Notes: generated by a model not told the origin, from the letters alone. Positions 24,889 through 34,369 are shown, counted from the stretch's first letter. The stretch: 35,034 bases of DNA from Candidatus Nitrotoga sp. CP45 (GCA_003402375.1 QFXJ01000006.1:1-35034), one strand, 5' to 3'. Program-made: numbers and translations.

Positions 24889-26327
24889 CCTCCCCTACCC
24901 AAATCCCCCCAACTATTCTGGCTTACGTAGGTGACCATGCCCAGCATTGGCAAGCCTGCCTGCAAGACAATCAAGAATTAATCGCACAGAGCAAACCCTT
25001 GCTAATCAGTGGCCGCTTAACCAAGGTCACCGGGCTAGTGATGGAAGCCGTTGGTTTGAAGATGGCGGTTGGCAGCACGTGTGTTATCGAATTACCCAAC
25101 AATCGAATCGAAGCGGAAGTGGTCGGATTTTCTGGGGAAAAAATATTTCTCATGCCAGAAAACGATGTTCATGGCCTGATACCCGGCGCACGCGTAGTCC
25201 CGCTAGAACCGGTAAGTACACCATTTCTGGGCAGCAAACAACGTACATTCCGGCGGCGTGCGACTGATCACACACGCCACCTGCCAGTAGGTGACAAGCT
25301 GCTAGGCCGAGTGCTGGATGGAGCGGGTCGTCCATTGGATCAGTTGGGACCACTAGTGGCAGTAACAACCGCTCCCTCGCAAAGCCGTCCCATTAATCCA
25401 TTGAACCGCGCACCAATCAAGGACGTTCTGGATGTCGGCGTACGGGCCATTAATAACCTACTCACTGTCGGACGCGGCCAACGCATGGGGCTATTCGCTG
25501 GCAGTGGTGTAGGAAAAAGCGTGTTACTCGGAATGATGGCACGGTACACCAGCGCCGATGTCATCGTGGTGGGATTAATAGGCGAACGTGGCCGCGAGGT
25601 AAAGGAATTCATCACTCACATTCTCGGAACAGAGGGTATGGCACGTTCAGTTGTGGTTGCAGCCCCTGCCGACACCAGCCCACTCATGCGCTTGCAAGGT
25701 GCGGCCTATGCCACAACGATCGCCGAATATTTTCGTGGCCAGGGCAAGCATGTATTGCTAATTATGGATTCACTTACCCGCTATGCCATGGCACAGCGTG
25801 AAATTGCACTGGCGATTGGTGAGCCGCCCGCCACCAAGGGCTACCCGCCATCGGTATTCGCCAAGCTGCCCCAACTGGTGGAGCGTGCCGGTAACGGTAC
25901 GGAAGGTGGCGGCTCGATCACTGCATTTTATACTGTACTAACTGAAGGCGACGATCAACAAGATCCCATTGCCGATAGTGCACGAGCCATTTTGGATGGC
26001 CACATCGTGTTATCGCGTCGTTTGGCTGAACAAGGTCACTATCCGGCCATAGACATCGAAGCCTCCATTAGCCGCGCAATGAGCAGCCTTGTTTCAGAAG
26101 AGCATTTTACTTTGGTACACCATTTCAAACACCTGTATGCACATTACCAACGCAACCACGATTTAATCAGTGTCGGCGCATATGTCAGTGGCAGCGATCC
26201 GCTATTGGACGAAGGGCTTGCGCGCTATCCCTATATGGAGCATTTCCTCAAGCAAGGCATGTTCGAACGTGAATCCTACTCTAGTGGCGTCGCCGCTTTT
26301 AGCCACCTATTTGAAAATCAGCACTGA
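24873..26327 (+). CDS. fliI: Flagellum-specific ATP synthase FliI
   Basis: The 484-residue ATPase is related to F1-beta. Walker A is GSGVGKS at 210-216; [33 protein letters not shown] (Walker B) and the [27 protein letters not shown] stretches follow. It powers unfolding and entry of export substrates, with FliH and FliJ, at the base of the export gate. Length is slightly above the usual 440-460 because of the N-terminus. An ATG four codons downstream (24885) is an alternative start. Confidence 0.97.
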   Translation: MAGIMTSPTQIPPTILAYVGDHAQHWQACLQDNQELIAQSKPLLISGRLTKVTGLVMEAVGLKMAVGSTCVIELPNNRIEAEVVGFSGEKIFLMPENDVHGLIPGARVVPLEPVSTPFLGSKQRTFRRRATDHTRHLPVGDKLLGRVLDGAGRPLDQLGPLVAVTTAPSQSRPINPLNRAPIKDVLDVGVRAINNLLTVGRGQRMGLFAGSGVGKSVLLGMMARYTSADVIVVGLIGERGREVKEFITHILGTEGMARSVVVAAPADTSPLMRLQGAAYATTIAEYFRGQGKHVLLIMDSLTRYAMAQREIALAIGEPPATKGYPPSVFAKLPQLVERAGNGTEGGGSITAFYTVLTEGDDQQDPIADSARAILDGHIVLSRRLAEQGHYPAIDIEASISRAMSSLVSEEHFTLVHHFKHLYAHYQRNHDLISVGAYVSGSDPLLDEGLARYPYMEHFLKQGMFERESYSSGVAAFSHLFENQH

Positions 26328-26339
26328 GGCAGCTAAACC

Positions 26340-26801
26340 ATGACCAAGACATTTTCCATGCAACCACTGGTACATTTAGCCCATCAAAAAAACGAAGATG
26401 CCAGTAAAAAGTTTGGCCAACTAATCCAGCAGCAAAAAGCCGCGCAAACCAAGCTGCATACATTGGAACAGTATCGTGAAGATTATCAGGCACGTCTACA
26501 ACAAGCGGTAATAAACGGTATCAACCAAACTAGCCTGCGTAATTTTCAAGACTTCATACTCCGTCTGGATGAGGCAGTTGCACAGCAACGGAATGCCCTT
26601 GAACACATACTCCGCTTGATACAAGCTGGGCGCAATGAGTTGGCAAATACACAACGCAATATGAAATCCTTCGATACGCTGGCACAACGTCATCTAGAAA
26701 GCGAAAAAAAACTGCAAGACAAATTAGAGCAGCGACAACAGGACGAACATACCGGGCGCCACTCTGCACTCAAAGCCAGAGCCGCACAAAACGAAACTTA
26801 A
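26340..26801 (+). CDS. fliJ: Flagellar export protein FliJ
   Basis: A 153-residue, fully helical coiled-coil protein (QPLVHLAHQKNEDASKKFGQ, LEQYREDYQARLQQAV, RHLESEKKLQDKLEQRQQDE) with the length and position of FliJ. FliJ sits in the FliI hexamer like the gamma stalk of F1 and links it to FlhA. Thirteen bases separate it from fliI. Sequence conservation in this family is low, but composition and context agree. Confidence 0.92.
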   Translation: MTKTFSMQPLVHLAHQKNEDASKKFGQLIQQQKAAQTKLHTLEQYREDYQARLQQAVINGINQTSLRNFQDFILRLDEAVAQQRNALEHILRLIQAGRNELANTQRNMKSFDTLAQRHLESEKKLQDKLEQRQQDEHTGRHSALKARAAQNET

Positions 26802-26819
26802 CTTCAGAGAGGAGGCATC

Positions 26820-27878
26820 ATGCAAAATACAATCACCCCAGTGACCTCACCTGCCGCGCCAGCATATACACCCACAGAAGTGGATGGCACAGCGCAGGCG
26901 GAGCTTTTCGGTAACGTGTTGGCGCGCCAACTTGCGAATAGTGTCCAGCTTGGCGAACCGAATATTCCCGACACTGGCCTATCTATAACTTCCACCACCG
27001 ATAATATACTCACGATTACGCCCAGCAACGAACAACCTACCGAATCACAAGCGTCCATCCTGGATGGTACCAACGTTTTACCCAGCGATATGCTGGCAGC
27101 ATTATTACCGCATAACATTGCCCCACAAATATCAATCCGCAATACGCAGTCTATTCAACCAGAAACTGGTACAGATAATCGAGCACAATCCATCAGTACG
27201 CGCAAAATGTCCTTGGGATACGAGGCACTAGACACTGCAAATGCAACTTTAAAATACGACACTTCTGACACCACACTGGAAATCATGAATTCCTTTGATG
27301 GTAACAAAAGCGTAACACCATTGATTGAGACACAACTTTCCACCCAATCCCTTACTCAAGTAAACGCGCCACAACCTAATACTACCGCTCTGGCCACGCT
27401 ACAAACCCAAACATTAAATGCCAATAATCTGAATGTACAAACACAACTTACCGTAAACACGCCATTGGTAGATGGTGCCTGGGCTGATGAATTTAGCCAA
27501 AAAATCACATGGATGGCTACCCAGAATGGACAAAGCGCTGAATTGCATTTGAATCCGCCCCAACTTGGCCCGCTGGATGTGTTAATCAAAGTTGATGGTG
27601 ACCAGGCTACTGCACTATTCAGTTCACCACATGCCGCTGTACGTGATGCGATAGAACAGGCGCTACCTAAGCTTCGTGAAATGCTGGCCGATAACGGAAT
27701 CATGCTGGGCAATGCCTCAGTGAGCGATCAATCTGCCAGAGAACAGCAAGCGAAACAAACAGACCAACAGCACAAAAAAGAAGGCTGGCAAGCCAAGGTC
27801 GATCAGTCTGTCTTCGTCGGCAGCACCCAAGTCAAATCTGGGCACCACCATCAGGGATTAGTAGACACGTTTGCCTAA
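26820..27878 (+). CDS. fliK: Flagellar hook-length control protein FliK
   Basis: The 352-residue protein has a Thr/Asn/Gln-rich, probably flexible N-terminal ruler and the canonical C-terminal Flg_hook domain containing LHLNPPQLGPLDVLIKV (about 242-258), then FSSPHAAVRDAIEQALPKLR and LADNGIMLGNASVSD. FliK is exported while the hook grows and triggers the switch to filament substrates through FlhB. AGAGAGGAGG precedes the ATG, a very strong ribosome binding site. The tail is Gln/Lys/His-rich. It ends the fliF-to-fliK run. Confidence 0.95.
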   Translation: MQNTITPVTSPAAPAYTPTEVDGTAQAELFGNVLARQLANSVQLGEPNIPDTGLSITSTTDNILTITPSNEQPTESQASILDGTNVLPSDMLAALLPHNIAPQISIRNTQSIQPETGTDNRAQSISTRKMSLGYEALDTANATLKYDTSDTTLEIMNSFDGNKSVTPLIETQLSTQSLTQVNAPQPNTTALATLQTQTLNANNLNVQTQLTVNTPLVDGAWADEFSQKITWMATQNGQSAELHLNPPQLGPLDVLIKVDGDQATALFSSPHAAVRDAIEQALPKLREMLADNGIMLGNASVSDQSAREQQAKQTDQQHKKEGWQAKVDQSVFVGSTQVKSGHHHQGLVDTFA

Positions 27879-28088
27879 TGGAAAAACCAATAAGCACAGC
27901 AACTATTCAAGTACCCATTTTTTAAAAATTGCCCTGGTTTTATTTCACTCTATTTTATGAACAAGAGGACTACCCTACTAAACCAGGTCATGTTTAATTG
28001 CCAAGGTAGATGGGATTCTCCGCCTTATTCCGTTTATCACACCGATTGAATTTCTCTGATAATCCCACTCAGAAGATAAGGAGCAGCA
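27879..28088 (+). promoter_or_regulatory. fliK-fliL gap with two inverted repeats
   Basis: The 210-bp gap is the only sizeable break inside the fliF-to-fliR series. It contains CCTGGTTT (27933-27940) with AAACCAGG (27980-27987), and TGGGATTCTC (28011-28020) with GATAATCCCA (28058-28067, one mismatch). No T-run follows either. The gap may carry a promoter for fliL-R; no clear sigma-28 or sigma-54 motif was seen. AAGGAG precedes the fliL ATG. Confidence 0.4.
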
Positions 28089-28769
28089 ATGGCAAAACCA
28101 ACACCAAAAAAAGACGCAGCGGACTCCGCGCCAGCTGGCGCTACGGCAAAACCAAACGGCAAAAAAAAATTGCTCATTATCATAGGTAGTGTCTTAGCGT
28201 TAGGGATTGCAGGCGGCGCAGGATGGTATTTTACCAAGGGTGGCGATCACAATGACAAAAATGCCAAAAAAGCTTCACAACACGTCGAACAACCAAAATT
28301 TATTGCATTAGAGCCTTTTACGGTTAATTTGCAACGCGAGTCAGCTGACCAATTTTTACAAATTGGCATAACACTAAAAATATTTCAGCCAGAACTAGAA
28401 GAAAAAATTAAGCAAAATTTGCCAGAAATCCGCAGCCGCCTGCTGGTACTGCTGTCCGGCAAATACGCTTCAGAACTGGTTGCATCCAAAGGCAAAACAA
28501 AACTCGTCAAAGAAATTATTTCAGAAACTGAGACCGTACTTGGTCTGCGCACTACGCGTGCCCCACGCCCTAAACCCATTGCCCCTCCCCCTGCGGAAGC
28601 AGCAAGCTCAGTAGAAGGAGCTAATCGAGAAGAATCCCCCGCAGCAACAGAAGTTGCAGAGGGGGCAGAAGGAGCAGCAGCAGTAAAAGAAGCCGTACCT
28701 GCCATACCAAGCAACGAGGCGAATGAAAACGTCATAGACGTGTTATTTACCTCTTTTATTATCCAGTAA
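28089..28769 (+). CDS. fliL: Flagellar basal body-associated protein FliL with an acidic insert
   Basis: The 226-residue protein has a Lys/Ala/Pro-rich cytoplasmic start, one membrane segment (about 26-47, KLLIIIGSVLALGIAGGAGW) and a periplasmic FliL domain (FIALEPFTVNLQ, QFLQIGITLKIF, KQNLPEIRSRLLVLLSGKYA). FliL surrounds the stators and supports torque. Normal FliL ends with a helix followed directly by a strand like VYFTDFVIQ. Here the helix ends at VLGLRTTR, then about 55 residues rich in Ala/Glu/Pro intervene before VIDVLFTSFIIQ. The conserved final strand shows that this is an insertion, not a frameshift. Confidence 0.95.
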   Translation: MAKPTPKKDAADSAPAGATAKPNGKKKLLIIIGSVLALGIAGGAGWYFTKGGDHNDKNAKKASQHVEQPKFIALEPFTVNLQRESADQFLQIGITLKIFQPELEEKIKQNLPEIRSRLLVLLSGKYASELVASKGKTKLVKEIISETETVLGLRTTRAPRPKPIAPPPAEAASSVEGANREESPAATEVAEGAEGAAAVKEAVPAIPSNEANENVIDVLFTSFIIQ

Positions 28770-28776
28770 AGAATCC

Positions 28777-29778
28777 ATGAGCGATTTTCTCTCTCAAGAT
28801 GAAGTTGACTCACTGCTCAAAGGAGTAACTGGGGAAGCGGATGAAATAGCTGCGCCAGCCGAACCAGCAGGTACTGTACGCCCATATAACATGGGTACGC
28901 AGGAGCGTATCGTACGTGGGCGCATGCCCACGATGGAAATCATCAATGAACGCTTTGCGCGCCTATTCAGAATTTCTTTATTCAACTTGATCAGACGTAC
29001 TGCAGAAATTTCAGTAGGACCGATACGCGTCCAGAAATTCAGTGAATTCCTCCGCAATCTGCCCATACCTGCCAACATCAACATCGTGCAAGCCAAGCCT
29101 TTACGTGGCAATGGGCTGTTTATCTTTGATCCCAACCTGGTTTTTTTGGTAGTCGACAACATGTTCGGTGGTGACGGGCGCTTTCACACCCGGGTCGAGG
29201 GGCGTGAATTCACACAAACCGAGCAGCGCATCATCCAACAACTATTAGCTGCCGTATTCGATTCTTATAACAAAGCTTGGCAAGCTGTATATGCATTGAA
29301 ATTTGAGTTTGTGCGTTCGGAATTGAACCCGCAGTTCGCCAATATCGCCACACCAAACGAAGTAGTAGTGACCACCACTTTCGACATTGAATTCGGCGGA
29401 CTAGGCGGGGCATTTCATGTATTGACTCCTTATTCAATGATAGAACCGCTCCGCGAGCAGCTTTATAGCACCATGCAAGGCGACCATATGGCTATCGACA
29501 AGCGCTGGCTGCGCACACTATCCAAACAAGTACAGTCCGCAGAAATTGAGCTGACTGCGATTCTCGGCCAAGCTCAAATTACATTTGAGAAGGTACTGGG
29601 AATGCGCAGCGGCGATTTCATCCCCTTGGATGTGGAAGATAGTATTACGGCGCTAGTGAATGAAGTTCCCGTAATGAAATGCAAGTACGGCGTTTTCAAC
29701 AACCAATACGCTCTTAAAGTAGAAAAAATGCTGAGCAGCACAACTGACGATTCGGCTAATGGAGACAATGATGACTGA
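28777..29778 (+). CDS. fliM: Flagellar motor switch protein FliM
   Basis: The 333-residue protein begins with the CheY-binding peptide LSQDEVDSLL at 5-14, followed by the CheC-like middle domain (RPYNMGTQERIVRGRMPTME, FIFDPNLVFLVVDNMFGGDG) and a C-terminal SpoA domain. It is the C-ring subunit that receives phospho-CheY and changes rotation. The intact CheY peptide implies a working chemotaxis input coded elsewhere. Seven bases separate it from fliL; its end overlaps fliN by eight bases. Confidence 0.97.
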   Translation: MSDFLSQDEVDSLLKGVTGEADEIAAPAEPAGTVRPYNMGTQERIVRGRMPTMEIINERFARLFRISLFNLIRRTAEISVGPIRVQKFSEFLRNLPIPANINIVQAKPLRGNGLFIFDPNLVFLVVDNMFGGDGRFHTRVEGREFTQTEQRIIQQLLAAVFDSYNKAWQAVYALKFEFVRSELNPQFANIATPNEVVVTTTFDIEFGGLGGAFHVLTPYSMIEPLREQLYSTMQGDHMAIDKRWLRTLSKQVQSAEIELTAILGQAQITFEKVLGMRSGDFIPLDVEDSITALVNEVPVMKCKYGVFNNQYALKVEKMLSSTTDDSANGDNDD

Positions 29779-30229
29779 CGAAAATACAGACGAAATTAGC
29801 GCCGACGACTGGGGTGCGGCAATGGCTGAACAAGCTACCAGCACACCATCCCAAGCAGATGACTGGGGTGCGGCAATGGCTGAACAGACTACCAGCGCAC
29901 CATCCCAACCCGCCGCGCAACCGCATGCATTCACACAATTCGCTGGCACAACCGGCACAGCCGTGAACAACGATCTTGATATGATCATGGACATCCCGGT
30001 TCAACTAACGGTCGAGCTTGGCCGTACCAAGATGCCCATCAAAAATCTGCTACAGCTGGCACAAGGATCGGTGGTGGAATTGACCGGTCTAGCGGGTGAA
30101 CCGCTCGATGTAATGATTAACGGCTTTCTGATCGCGCAAGGCGAGGTCGTAGTAGTGAACGATAAAATCGGTATTCGCCTAACCGACGTTATCACTCCAT
30201 CTGAACGCCTGCGCCGCCTCAGCCGCTAA
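29771..30229 (+). CDS. fliN: Flagellar motor switch protein FliN
   Basis: The 152-residue protein has an acidic N-terminal region with the DDWGAAMAEQ motif and a C-terminal SpoA domain (LDMIMDIPVQLTVELGRTKM, KNLLQLAQGSVVELTGLAGE, EVVVVNDKIGIRLTDVI). FliN forms the base of the C ring and binds FliH. Three ATGs are possible (29759, 29768, 29771); GGAG at 29761-29764 sits six bases before the one at 29771, which is therefore chosen. An 18-residue tandem duplication lies near the N-terminus (separate entry). Confidence 0.96.
   Translation: MTDENTDEISADDWGAAMAEQATSTPSQADDWGAAMAEQTTSAPSQPAAQPHAFTQFAGTTGTAVNNDLDMIMDIPVQLTVELGRTKMPIKNLLQLAQGSVVELTGLAGEPLDVMINGFLIAQGEVVVVNDKIGIRLTDVITPSERLRRLSR
29804..29911 (+). 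repeat. 54-bp tandem duplication in fliN
   Basis: The unit at 29804-29857 (coding DDWGAAMAEQATSTPSQA) is repeated at 29858-29911 (DDWGAAMAEQTTSAPSQP) with few base changes; GACTGGGGTGCGGCAATGGC is identical in both. The frame is kept. The DDWGxAMAEQ peptide occurs once in many betaproteobacterial FliN proteins, so this strain has doubled it. Confidence 0.93.
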
Positions 30230-30230
30230 A

Positions 30231-30716
30231 ATGAAAACTGTCGGCAACCTGTTTATCAAACCAAAGCTCATCTGGGCGCACCTCTGTCTTATCGTCGGCT
30301 TTTACACGCCCCTGCTCGCAACAGCACAAAACACACGCCCTGCTTACACGCCTCCCCCACCCCCTGCGGCAATGTCGTCCGGCAGCATATTGCAGGTTAT
30401 CTTTAGTTTGCTGTTGGTATTGGCGGCGGTAGTGCTGGTTGCATGGATATTAAAGCGCATCAACCTGCCTCAACATGCCGCCGGAAATCTAATCAAAGTG
30501 CAAGCTGCGGTGGCGGTTGGCCAACGTGAACGTATCGTGCTGGTAGAAATCAACGACACCTGGCTGGTAGTTGGCGTTGCTCCCGGGCAAGTGCGCACCC
30601 TGCATAGCATGGCCAAAGCCGAATTACCCGCAACCCAAGCGGGCATGGCTACCGGAACAAGTGGGAAATTTCCGGAGTGGCTGAAACAAATAATGGATAA
30701 ACGCAATGCGCCTTAA
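30231..30716 (+). CDS. fliO: Flagellar biosynthetic protein FliO
   Basis: The 161-residue protein has an N-terminal hydrophobic signal (about 16-32), a Pro-rich linker (YTPPPPPAA), a membrane segment ([20 protein letters not shown], about 51-70) and a cytoplasmic FliO domain ([37 protein letters not shown]). FliO helps assemble the FliP ring of the export gate. It starts one base after the fliN stop and overlaps fliP by 11 bases. Confidence 0.93.
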   Translation: MKTVGNLFIKPKLIWAHLCLIVGFYTPLLATAQNTRPAYTPPPPPAAMSSGSILQVIFSLLLVLAAVVLVAWILKRINLPQHAAGNLIKVQAAVAVGQRERIVLVEINDTWLVVGVAPGQVRTLHSMAKAELPATQAGMATGTSGKFPEWLKQIMDKRNAP

Positions 30717-31452
30717 TTCGCTTCTGGTGGCAACCCTGCTATTTAGCCTGATCCCCGCAGCATTTGCCGCCGATCTTGCTTTACCCGCATTTAACAGCAG
30801 CGCCACGCCAGGCGGTGGGCAAACGTACTCGCTTAGCTTACAAACGCTATTACTGCTCACATCGTTAAGTTTTTTACCGGCTGTAATGCTACTGATGACC
30901 AGTTTCACCCGCATCATCATCGTGCTATCGCTGCTACGTTCTGCCCTTGGTACGCCCTCCTCCCCACCCAATCAGGTACTGATTGGACTAGCCTTGTTTC
31001 TCACTTTTTTCGTTATGTCACCGGTGCTGGATAAAATTTATACGGATGCCTACCTGCCATTCAGTGAAAATAAACTTACGCTGGCACAAGCATTCGATAC
31101 TGGCAGCGTACCGCTCAAGGCATTTATGCTGAGACAAACGCGTGAAAAAGACCTCGCCCTTTTCGTTCAAATTTCCAATAGCGAACCGTTGCAAAGCGCA
31201 GATCAGGTACCCCTAAAAATCCTGGTTCCCGCCTATGTCATCAGCGAACTAAAAACCGCTTTCCAAATTGGTTTCGTAATATTTATCCCGTTTCTGATCA
31301 TCGATATGGTGGTGGCCAGCATACTGATGTCTATGGGTATGATGATGGTATCGCCAGCGATGATTTCATTGCCATTCAAGATCATGCTATTCGTGCTGGC
31401 AGATGGCTGGAATCTGCTCATCGGATCGCTAGTACATAGCTTTTACACCTGA
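30706..31452 (+). CDS. fliP: Flagellar export gate protein FliP
   Basis: The 248-residue protein has a cleavable signal peptide ending AAFAA (about residue 22), which is usual for FliP, and conserved stretches: [40 protein letters not shown], and [20 protein letters not shown]. Five FliP subunits with FliR and four FliQ form the export gate core within the MS ring. The gene overlaps fliO and is followed by fliQ after 12 bases. Confidence 0.97.
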   Translation: MRLNSLLVATLLFSLIPAAFAADLALPAFNSSATPGGGQTYSLSLQTLLLLTSLSFLPAVMLLMTSFTRIIIVLSLLRSALGTPSSPPNQVLIGLALFLTFFVMSPVLDKIYTDAYLPFSENKLTLAQAFDTGSVPLKAFMLRQTREKDLALFVQISNSEPLQSADQVPLKILVPAYVISELKTAFQIGFVIFIPFLIIDMVVASILMSMGMMMVSPAMISLPFKIMLFVLADGWNLLIGSLVHSFYT

Positions 31453-31464
31453 GGCCGAACAACG

Positions 31465-31734
31465 ATGACCCCCGAAAGCGTAATGACACTTGGTCGCCAA
31501 GCATTGGAGTTGACCCTGATGGTATCAGCACCGGTACTGCTAACTGCCCTAATTATCGGGCTGCTGATCAGCATTTTTCAGGCCGCCACCCAAATCAACG
31601 AAATGACCTTATCTTTTATTCCAAAACTGATTGGCATGTTCGGTGTGCTGATCATCACCGGCCCGTGGATGGTGGGCATGATGTTGGATTATATCCAGCG
31701 CCTGTTCAGCAGCATTCCCTGGTTGGTTGGGTAA
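31465..31734 (+). CDS. fliQ: Flagellar export gate protein FliQ
   Basis: The 89-residue protein with two membrane hairpins (LELTLMVSAPVLLTALIIGL and the C-terminal FGVLIITGPWMVGMMLDYIQ) and the conserved QAATQINEMTLSFIPK loop is a standard-length FliQ. It packs around the FliP/FliR core of the export gate. It sits between fliP and fliR as in most flagellar clusters. Confidence 0.97.
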   Translation: MTPESVMTLGRQALELTLMVSAPVLLTALIIGLLISIFQAATQINEMTLSFIPKLIGMFGVLIITGPWMVGMMLDYIQRLFSSIPWLVG

Positions 31735-31774
31735 TAGCGTTCTATTGATCCGGCATGGTGAAGTATTAACCCCC

Positions 31775-32563
31775 ATGATTACCGTCACCAGCACCCAGTT
31801 ACTCTCCTGGCTCGCCCTATTCATTTTTCCATTTGTCCGCATCCTGGCCATGATTGCCAGTGCACCAATACTGGGTAATAAGCAAGTTCCGGTGCGTATC
31901 AAAATTGGCTTGTCCATATTATTGACCATCGTTATCGCGCCTACCTTGACTATGCAACCCAATGTCGATCCAGCTTCTGCGCTTGGATTTTTAATTTTGG
32001 TTCAACAGCTTCTTGCCGGGCTGGCAATCGGTTTCACCATGCGTTTGATCTTCACCGCAATAGAAATGGCCGGGGATATTATCGGAATTCAAATGGGGCT
32101 GGGATTCGCCATTTTCTTTGACCCTCAAAATTCTTCCTACACGCCCGTGATAGCACAATTTTTAGGCATCCTCGCCGCACTTGTTTTTCTCAACTTGAAT
32201 GGACATCTCTTCATGCTGGAAGCTCTAGCAGACAGCTTCCACACCTTTCCCATTAATAGCGCAATCCCTGCGGCAATCGCACTGCATACCCTGGCCTCAT
32301 GGGGCGGTAGCATTTTCTCTAATGCACTGCAATTAAGCATGCCAGTGATCGGCGCGCTGTTAATCTCCAATTTTGCACTTGGCATCCTGACGCGTAGCGC
32401 GCCACAACTTAACATCTTCGCGGTCGGCTTCCCGGTTACTTTGACAATCGGCTTTGCTACAGTGATGCTATTACTGCCTTACCTTGTTCCGCTATTGGAA
32501 AACATCACCCACACCAGCTTGGGCACTGTGTTACGCGTCATGCAACTATTTGGCAAATCTTAA
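31775..32563 (+). CDS. fliR: Flagellar export gate protein FliR
   Basis: The polytopic protein has typical FliR stretches: FPFVRILAMIASAPILGNKQ, AGLAIGFTMRLIFTAIEMAG, IIGIQMGLGFAIFFDP. The frame is open from a TTG at 31727 that overlaps fliQ, but the ATG at 31775 gives MITVTSTQLLSWLA, the usual FliR N-terminus, and 262 residues, the family's normal size. No strong ribosome binding site precedes it. FliR completes the gate; flhB, its normal neighbour, is not in the window, nor is flhA. Confidence 0.95.
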   Translation: MITVTSTQLLSWLALFIFPFVRILAMIASAPILGNKQVPVRIKIGLSILLTIVIAPTLTMQPNVDPASALGFLILVQQLLAGLAIGFTMRLIFTAIEMAGDIIGIQMGLGFAIFFDPQNSSYTPVIAQFLGILAALVFLNLNGHLFMLEALADSFHTFPINSAIPAAIALHTLASWGGSIFSNALQLSMPVIGALLISNFALGILTRSAPQLNIFAVGFPVTLTIGFATVMLLLPYLVPLLENITHTSLGTVLRVMQLFGKS

Positions 32564-32682
32564 ATAGCGCAATACTCAGCAACTAAATGAAGCTGGGTTT
32601 GGGTGCAAATAGTGATTTATAGCGGCGTCCATATGCAGTTATGCTATATTTTTCGTTCTAACCAAAAATCTATGGAGAAATT

Positions 32683-33111
32683 ATGAAACGTTCCAAATAT
32701 TACTTCTCATCCCGAATCGCAATGGCCGTATCCGCCTTCCTAACTATCGCGATTCTTAGTCAGGAAGCCCAAGCCGTTTGCAATGAGTGCGGTACGGTTA
32801 CCGATGTAAAAACCATAACAGTCGAAGGCCAGGGAAGCGGTGTTGGTGCTGTAACAGGTGGGGTATTGGGCGGCGTAGTGGGCCACCAAGTGGGAGGGGG
32901 AAGAGGTAAAGACTTGGCGACTATTGGGGGGGTTGTAGGTGGCGCTTATGTCGGCCATCAAGTCGAAAAAAAATCAAAATCCGGAACCAGATATCACGTC
33001 TTCGTAGAGATGGAGGACGGTACTAGCAAAACGTTCAAATATTCTTCTAAAACCAGCTATCAGGTAGGGGATCGCGTCAAGGTGAAAAATGGCAAACTGA
33101 TTCGGGCATAA
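32683..33111 (+). CDS. Glycine-zipper 2TM-domain envelope protein
   Basis: The 142-residue protein has a signal peptide (cleavage likely after EAQA, residue 31), a CNECGTV start to the mature part, a glycine-zipper region (GSGVGAVTGGVLGGVVGHQV and GGVVGGAYVGHQVEKKSK) and a C-terminal SH3-like segment (YHVFVEMEDGTSKTFKYSS, VGDRVKVKNGKLIRA). It belongs to the Rick_17kDa/SlyB-like glycine-zipper proteins common in betaproteobacterial envelopes. The exact role is unknown. There is no lipobox, so it is probably periplasmic or outer-membrane associated. GGAGAA lies just upstream of the ATG and a TATATT (32645-32650) could be part of a promoter. Confidence 0.85.
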   Translation: MKRSKYYFSSRIAMAVSAFLTIAILSQEAQAVCNECGTVTDVKTITVEGQGSGVGAVTGGVLGGVVGHQVGGGRGKDLATIGGVVGGAYVGHQVEKKSKSGTRYHVFVEMEDGTSKTFKYSSKTSYQVGDRVKVKNGKLIRA

Positions 33112-33216
33112 AAATACCGCATGCTACCCATAACGGCAACCAGATTTCCGTGAACTTCAGCACGATGAACATGAGATGAGCTACCACCCTGTCCCGTAAA
33201 TTTATCTGAAGAACAC

Positions 33217-34191
33217 ATGGATCGGACAGAACGTTTTTACAAAATTCAACAACTGCTGATTGCACGTCGGATAGTACCCATCTCTATATTTCTGGAAGCG
33301 CTTGGAACTTCGGAAGCCACTTTCAAGCGTGACCTGGATTACCTGCGTGACAGAATGAACATGCCCATCGAGTGGGACCGAAACGCCAGGGGGTATCGGT
33401 ATGTAACAACCAATCCAAATGACAGATCCTCTACCTTGCCTGGACTGTGGTTCAGCGCATCAGAAGTACACGCCCTACTGACAATGCAACACTTGCTCGC
33501 CAATCTTGGCAATGGATTGTTAAGCAACCATATCGCACCCTTGCAGACCCGCCTTAAAGCCTTGCTTGGCAGCGCTGACCATAGCGTTGAAGAAGTGGAA
33601 AAACGCATCAAGTTGGAACACGCCAGCAGACGCGCCCTGCCCCTTCAGTGCTTTGAGACGATCGCCACGGCAACACTGCAACGAAAGCAATTGCAGATCA
33701 CCCACTTCAACCGCCAGAACGGGCAACATAACACCCGCATCATTTCACCCCAGCAACTTCTGTTCTATCGCGATAACTGGTACGTCGACGCATGGTGCCA
33801 TCTGAGAGCAGGCATCCGCAGCTTTTCCATTGATGCCATCCGTCATGCCGAATTGGTAGCAGCACCCGCAATTGAATTGCCGCAACCTGAACTCCAGGAA
33901 TACTTCAAAAAGGGCTACGGCATATTCTCAGGCACAAAGGTAGCTTGGGCAAAACTCAGGTTTACACCAGAGCGGGCACGATGGGTTTCCACTGAACAAT
34001 GGCATCCCGAGCAAAAATCTCATTTTGATAAAGAGGGATATTATTACTTGGAAGTGCCCTATTCAGATGACCGCGAACTATTGATGGACATACTCAAGCA
34101 CGGCACTGAAGTCGAAGTAATGGCACCTAAAGCACTGAGAGGCAGCGTCAGTAAATTGCTTGAATCCGCTTTGGCGCAATATAAAACCTGA
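33217..34191 (+). CDS. WYL-domain transcriptional regulator
   Basis: The 324-residue protein has an N-terminal winged helix-turn-helix (about 1-60, FYKIQQLLIARRIVPISIFL, EATFKRDLDYLRDRMNMPIE) and a WYL domain (about 145-225, with LFYRDNWYVDAWCHLRAGIR, SFSIDAIRHAEL), then a WCX-like C-terminal domain. This is the DeoR/YafY-type layout. WYL domains sense ligands, often nucleic-acid or nucleotide signals, and many such regulators guard defence or mobile regions. The neighbourhood here holds only debris, so the target is unknown. GAAG lies five bases before the ATG. Confidence 0.9.
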   Translation: MDRTERFYKIQQLLIARRIVPISIFLEALGTSEATFKRDLDYLRDRMNMPIEWDRNARGYRYVTTNPNDRSSTLPGLWFSASEVHALLTMQHLLANLGNGLLSNHIAPLQTRLKALLGSADHSVEEVEKRIKLEHASRRALPLQCFETIATATLQRKQLQITHFNRQNGQHNTRIISPQQLLFYRDNWYVDAWCHLRAGIRSFSIDAIRHAELVAAPAIELPQPELQEYFKKGYGIFSGTKVAWAKLRFTPERARWVSTEQWHPEQKSHFDKEGYYYLEVPYSDDRELLMDILKHGTEVEVMAPKALRGSVSKLLESALAQYKT

Positions 34192-34201
34192 AATTTATTT
34201 C

Positions 34202-34224
34202 AGTAGCTCACGCCATGAGCTACT
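34202..34224. terminator. Perfect 9-bp hairpin after the WYL regulator
   Basis: AGTAGCTCA, loop CGCCA, TGAGCTACT, 11 bases after the WYL stop. No T-run follows on the plus strand; on the minus strand the hairpin is followed by the A/T-rich GAAATAAATTT. It may stop transcription weakly or protect a 3' end. Confidence 0.4.
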
Positions 34225-34273
34225 ACCCCCCTTATCATGGGTTCATCCAAATTAATTCAATCAGGAGAAACCC

Positions 34274-34369
34274 ATGTGGAAAGAAATCAAAACTAACCCA
34301 GACCGGGTGGTATTTTTCGGATGCATGTTCGGTGGGATTGTGTTGGCTGTTGTGAATATGGTGTATTGA
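34274..34369 (+). CDS. Predicted 31-residue membrane protein
   Basis: ATG at 34274 is preceded by AGGAGA five bases upstream, a good ribosome binding site. The product starts MWKEIKTNPDRVVFFG and has one hydrophobic helix (VVFFGCMFGGIVLAVVNMVY) with positive/polar residues before it. A clean ribosome binding site and a membrane-like composition make translation plausible. I do not recognise a family. It lies 82 bp after the WYL gene. Confidence 0.55.
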   Translation: MWKEIKTNPDRVVFFGCMFGGIVLAVVNMVY

